Shown piece by piece: positions 62,099-64,000 of a stretch of DNA of 64,000 nucleotides. The stretch comes from Oerskovia rustica (GTDB taxonomy: Bacteria; Actinomycetota; Actinomycetes; Actinomycetales; Cellulomonadaceae), in contig NZ_JACSQQ010000005.1 in NCBI RefSeq assembly GCF_014836555.1, forward strand, positions 103,711 to 167,710, in the 5' to 3' direction. Position numbers and translations under genes: made by a program. Under the pieces are notes generated by a model, which was not told the origin of the DNA, did not search any database, and saw only the letters and a program-made list of their open reading frames with translations. The stretch's first letter is position 1; each line of letters begins with the position of its first letter.

Positions 62099-62494
62099 CT
62101 ACGACAACCCCGTCGGCCCGTCCGGCTCCGGGTCCTCGGCTGCTTCCTGCCCGAGCGACACCTGGTTCCCGTCGGGGTCGAGCACGCGGGCGACGCGTTC
62201 GCCCCACGGCTGGTCGGCGGGCGGCGACACCACGACGACCCCGGCTGCGGCCAGGTGGGAGACGGCCTGGTCGCAGTCGTCGACCGTGACCCACAGGTGC
62301 GTGTGCCCGACGTCGGGGCTCTCGCGGTCGACCCCGATCCCGAGCGACGCGTCGCCCACGGCGACCGAGACGTAGACGGGTGGGCCGTCGTCGGGGAACT
62401 GGTACGTCACGGTGCCGCGCAGGAGGTCGCGGTAGAAGACGAGCGACCGGTCGAGGTCGGTCGTGGTGAGGATGGGGAAGAGCGTGCGGAACAT
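62099..62494 (-). CDS. VOC/glyoxalase-superfamily protein
   Basis: The 131-aa single-domain protein has the VOC pattern: [23 protein letters not shown], a middle [22 protein letters not shown] and the end block [18 protein letters not shown] proteins are metal-dependent lyases, dioxygenases or binding proteins for resistance compounds; the substrate here is unknown. It runs opposite to the ClgR-like gene and shares a 155-bp control region with it. GAGGCGG precedes the ATG at 62494. Confidence 0.85.
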   Translation of the reverse strand: MFRTLFPILTTTDLDRSLVFYRDLLRGTVTYQFPDDGPPVYVSVAVGDASLGIGVDRESPDVGHTHLWVTVDDCDQAVSHLAAAGVVVVSPPADQPWGERVARVLDPDGNQVSLGQEAAEDPEPDGPTGLS

Positions 62495-62541
62495 CGGTGG
62501 GCCGCCTCTCGCGAAGGTCTCCTCGGAGCCGTTCCCACGTT

Positions 62542-62575
62542 ACGCCAGCAGCAGACGAGCCTCTTCCGCTGGCGT
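62542..62575 (+). promoter_or_regulatory. Inverted repeat at the clgR promoter
   Basis: ACGCCAGC (62542-62549) and GCTGGCGT (62568-62575) are perfect inverted repeats 18 bases apart. The right copy covers the -35 region of a promoter with -10 box TAGTTT (62595-62600). It could be the target of ClgR autoregulation or of another dimeric regulator. Confidence 0.4.
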
Positions 62576-62649
62576 CCGTGGGCGCGGGCGGCGCTAGTTT
62601 GAGGGGCCGGCGCACCCGCGCCCCACGACCCGCGACGAGGGAGCACGCG

Positions 62650-63087
62650 ATGGCAGCCGCAGGCCAGGTGGTGCTCTTCGAGCGCCGGACCGCCGAGCCG
62701 TTGCTGCGGCACGTCGTCGGCGGGATCCTGCGTGCCGAGCGCACCGAGCAGGCGCGCACGCTCCTCGACGTCGCCCTCGCGGCGCAGGTCTCGACGGCGT
62801 ACCTCTCGGAGGTCGAGCGCGGTCGCAAGGAGGCGTCGTCCGAGGTCCTGGCCGCGATCTGTCGTGCGCTCGGCCTGCGGGTGGTGGACCTCCTCGCGCG
62901 CAGCCAGGACGAGTTCGACGCAGAGGCGAACCGCCGGGCGGGCGCCGAGCGCCGCAGCCGCTCGGCGCAGCCGCGGGCCGTGCGCGAGCTGCATGCGCTC
63001 GCCGCGTCGCCGCGGCGGTCCGCTCCACCGGCCCGCTCCGTGACCAGCGGTACGCCCACGACGACGGTCCTGCTGCTCGCTGCCTGA
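62650..63087 (+). CDS. clgR: ClgR/PopR-like XRE-family transcriptional regulator
   Basis: The 145-aa protein has an N-terminal helix-turn-helix domain, [40 protein letters not shown], which is the hallmark sequence of ClgR, the activator of Clp protease genes in actinobacteria. The first helix has changed: [13 protein letters not shown] replaces the usual LRxxRxxxGRTL. The protein ends in VLLLAA; a C-terminal Ala-Ala is the Clp degradation signal in Streptomyces ClgR and PopR, so conditional proteolysis is likely here too. The tail of about 50 residues before it is unconserved. Confidence 0.78.
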   Translation: MAAAGQVVLFERRTAEPLLRHVVGGILRAERTEQARTLLDVALAAQVSTAYLSEVERGRKEASSEVLAAICRALGLRVVDLLARSQDEFDAEANRRAGAERRSRSAQPRAVRELHALAASPRRSAPPARSVTSGTPTTTVLLLAA

Positions 63088-63193
63088 GCGGCCGGTCGGC
63101 CCTGGGTTCCGCCCAGGGTGAATCCCTGCGCTCACGGCGGCGATCTGTCCGTTTCGCCGCGCGCCGCGCGCCCGTCGGTGGTGTGCTGTCAGG

Positions 63194-63958
63194 ATGTCGC
63201 AGACGAACCCGGCGCCCACCCTCCAGGACCTCGTCGACCGCGCCGTGATCCTGTCCGCCGAGCACCAGGCGCACTTCGCCGACCTGGGCGGCGAGTCGGC
63301 GTGGGACGCGGACCTCGAGGCGGGCACGCTGACGTTCCACAGCGAGATCCCGCTCGTGTGCGGGGCGCACTTCCTGGGGACGGCAGCACCCGCGACGCAG
63401 AGCTGGCTGTGGGGCTGGCACAACGTGAACCACTTCCCGGAGGGTGTCGTCGCGGCGGCCGAGCACGTCCACCAGCGGGGGGTGACGGGCGGCATCTTCG
63501 AGCTGAGCACGCCGGAGATCCTCCTGACGGACGCCGTCCCGTACCGGCTCGCGCTCGCGGCCAAGGCCGTGACGGGGCACTTCACGCACTTCGCGGGTCC
63601 GACGGGCGGTGGCACGTGCGCGTGGTTCCTCGTGACGCACCCACGGTTCGAGCTGCCGCCCGCGACGGTCGCGCGGGTCGCGCGCGTGGTCCCGGAGGGG
63701 ATCGGCAGCACGGCCGTGGCCGACCACCGCCGGGCCGTGCGGGCCTACGCGGTCCTGCGCGGGCTCGACATCCGGTGGCAGGACGAGCAGACCGCGCTCG
63801 TGGGCGCGAGCGACGGCGAGGTGACCGTGTCGTTCGACGAGCGCGGTCGCCTGAGGGACCTGTCGGTGTCGCTCGCGGCCGCGCCGGAGCCGGTCCCTGC
63901 GCCGCCGCCCGCGCCTGAGCAGCCCGAGCGCCGCGGCTGGTTCGGCCGCAAGAAGTAG
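63194..63958 (+). CDS. DUF6882-domain protein
   Basis: The 254-aa protein has LTFHSEIPLVCGAHFLGTAAPATQSWLWGWHNVNHFPEG, as in proteins of the DUF6882 family, and then TGHFTHFAGPTGGGTCAWFLV. The function of the family is unknown. The C-terminal 30 residues are Pro-rich and end in RRGWFGRKK. ATG 63194 follows AGGATG without a strong SD. The gene ends 42 bases before the window ends; the remaining bases finish with a run of at least ten G. Confidence 0.7.
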   Translation: MSQTNPAPTLQDLVDRAVILSAEHQAHFADLGGESAWDADLEAGTLTFHSEIPLVCGAHFLGTAAPATQSWLWGWHNVNHFPEGVVAAAEHVHQRGVTGGIFELSTPEILLTDAVPYRLALAAKAVTGHFTHFAGPTGGGTCAWFLVTHPRFELPPATVARVARVVPEGIGSTAVADHRRAVRAYAVLRGLDIRWQDEQTALVGASDGEVTVSFDERGRLRDLSVSLAAAPEPVPAPPPAPEQPERRGWFGRKK

Positions 63959-64000
63959 GGCGCACCCGGGTACGGGAGGTGAGCGGCGGCGGGGGGGGGG

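Noticed and set aside
63115..63126. GGGTGAATCC upstream of the DUF6882 gene as a sixth regulon promoter
   Set aside because: No -10-like box lies 34-37 bases downstream; the sequence there is all G and C.

Overview
The window is a stretch of very high G+C actinobacterial chromosome. The gene order eno - FtsB-like - DUF501 - ppx, a ClgR-like regulator, a GPP34 protein, GTG starts and 4-bp start/stop overlaps all point to the Micrococcales; a member of the Cellulomonadaceae or Promicromonosporaceae is my best guess (inference, no search was possible). No plasmid, phage, IS or CRISPR signature was found.

Layout. 1-3040: housekeeping genes (SIMPL-domain protein, GPP34 protein, ribosomal protein L25, peptidyl-tRNA hydrolase). 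3.2-39.7 kb: a very large cell-surface polysaccharide locus. It holds nine separate glycosyltransferase genes plus a GT4-GT2 fusion gene and a further GT2 gene, a Wzz/BY-kinase-like co-polymerase whose ATP-binding loop is degenerate, a Wzy/ligase-type membrane protein, a Wzm/Wzt-type ABC exporter, a polysaccharide deacetylase, a kinase-fold protein next to a nucleotidyltransferase-like protein, four paralogous CelD/FemAB-type GNAT acyltransferases, a PAP2 phosphatase, a giant secreted protein with three LamG repeats, and a membrane-anchored glycoside-hydrolase-like protein. Transcription runs in blocks of alternating direction. Within blocks the genes are tightly coupled by ATGA or GTGA overlaps. 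Five promoters of the locus share a GGGTGA element 34-37 nt upstream of the -10 box, which I read as one regulon.

39.9-45.5 kb: mfd (transcription-repair coupling factor), an OafA-type acyltransferase and a multipass membrane protein. 45.6-51.1 kb: a Cys-rich leader peptide followed by a five-gene peptide-type ABC importer, suggesting cysteine-responsive attenuation of a sulfur-compound transporter. 51.0-56.7 kb: a small CxxC protein, mazG, eno, an FtsB-like divisome protein, a DUF501 protein and ppx. 56.65-57.77 kb: a DUF559 endonuclease-like gene flanked by two copies of a long palindrome. 57.9-59.2 kb: a PadR regulator and a HAAS-domain partner that is broken by a frameshift with loss of its middle. 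59.3-64.0 kb: type II NADH dehydrogenase preceded by a Rex-like half-site, an MpaB-family protein, a short type I tRNA with a UAA anticodon, a VOC protein, a ClgR-like regulator with a C-terminal LAA, and a DUF6882 protein.

How it fits together. The 3-40 kb region can build, polymerise, export, trim, acylate and phospho-decorate at least one exopolysaccharide or wall glycan. The mix of Wzy-like, Wzz-like and ABC-export parts without a visible Wzx flippase is unusual. Most functional calls come from motif recognition in the translated sequence. Substrates of the individual glycosyltransferases cannot be told from sequence alone.
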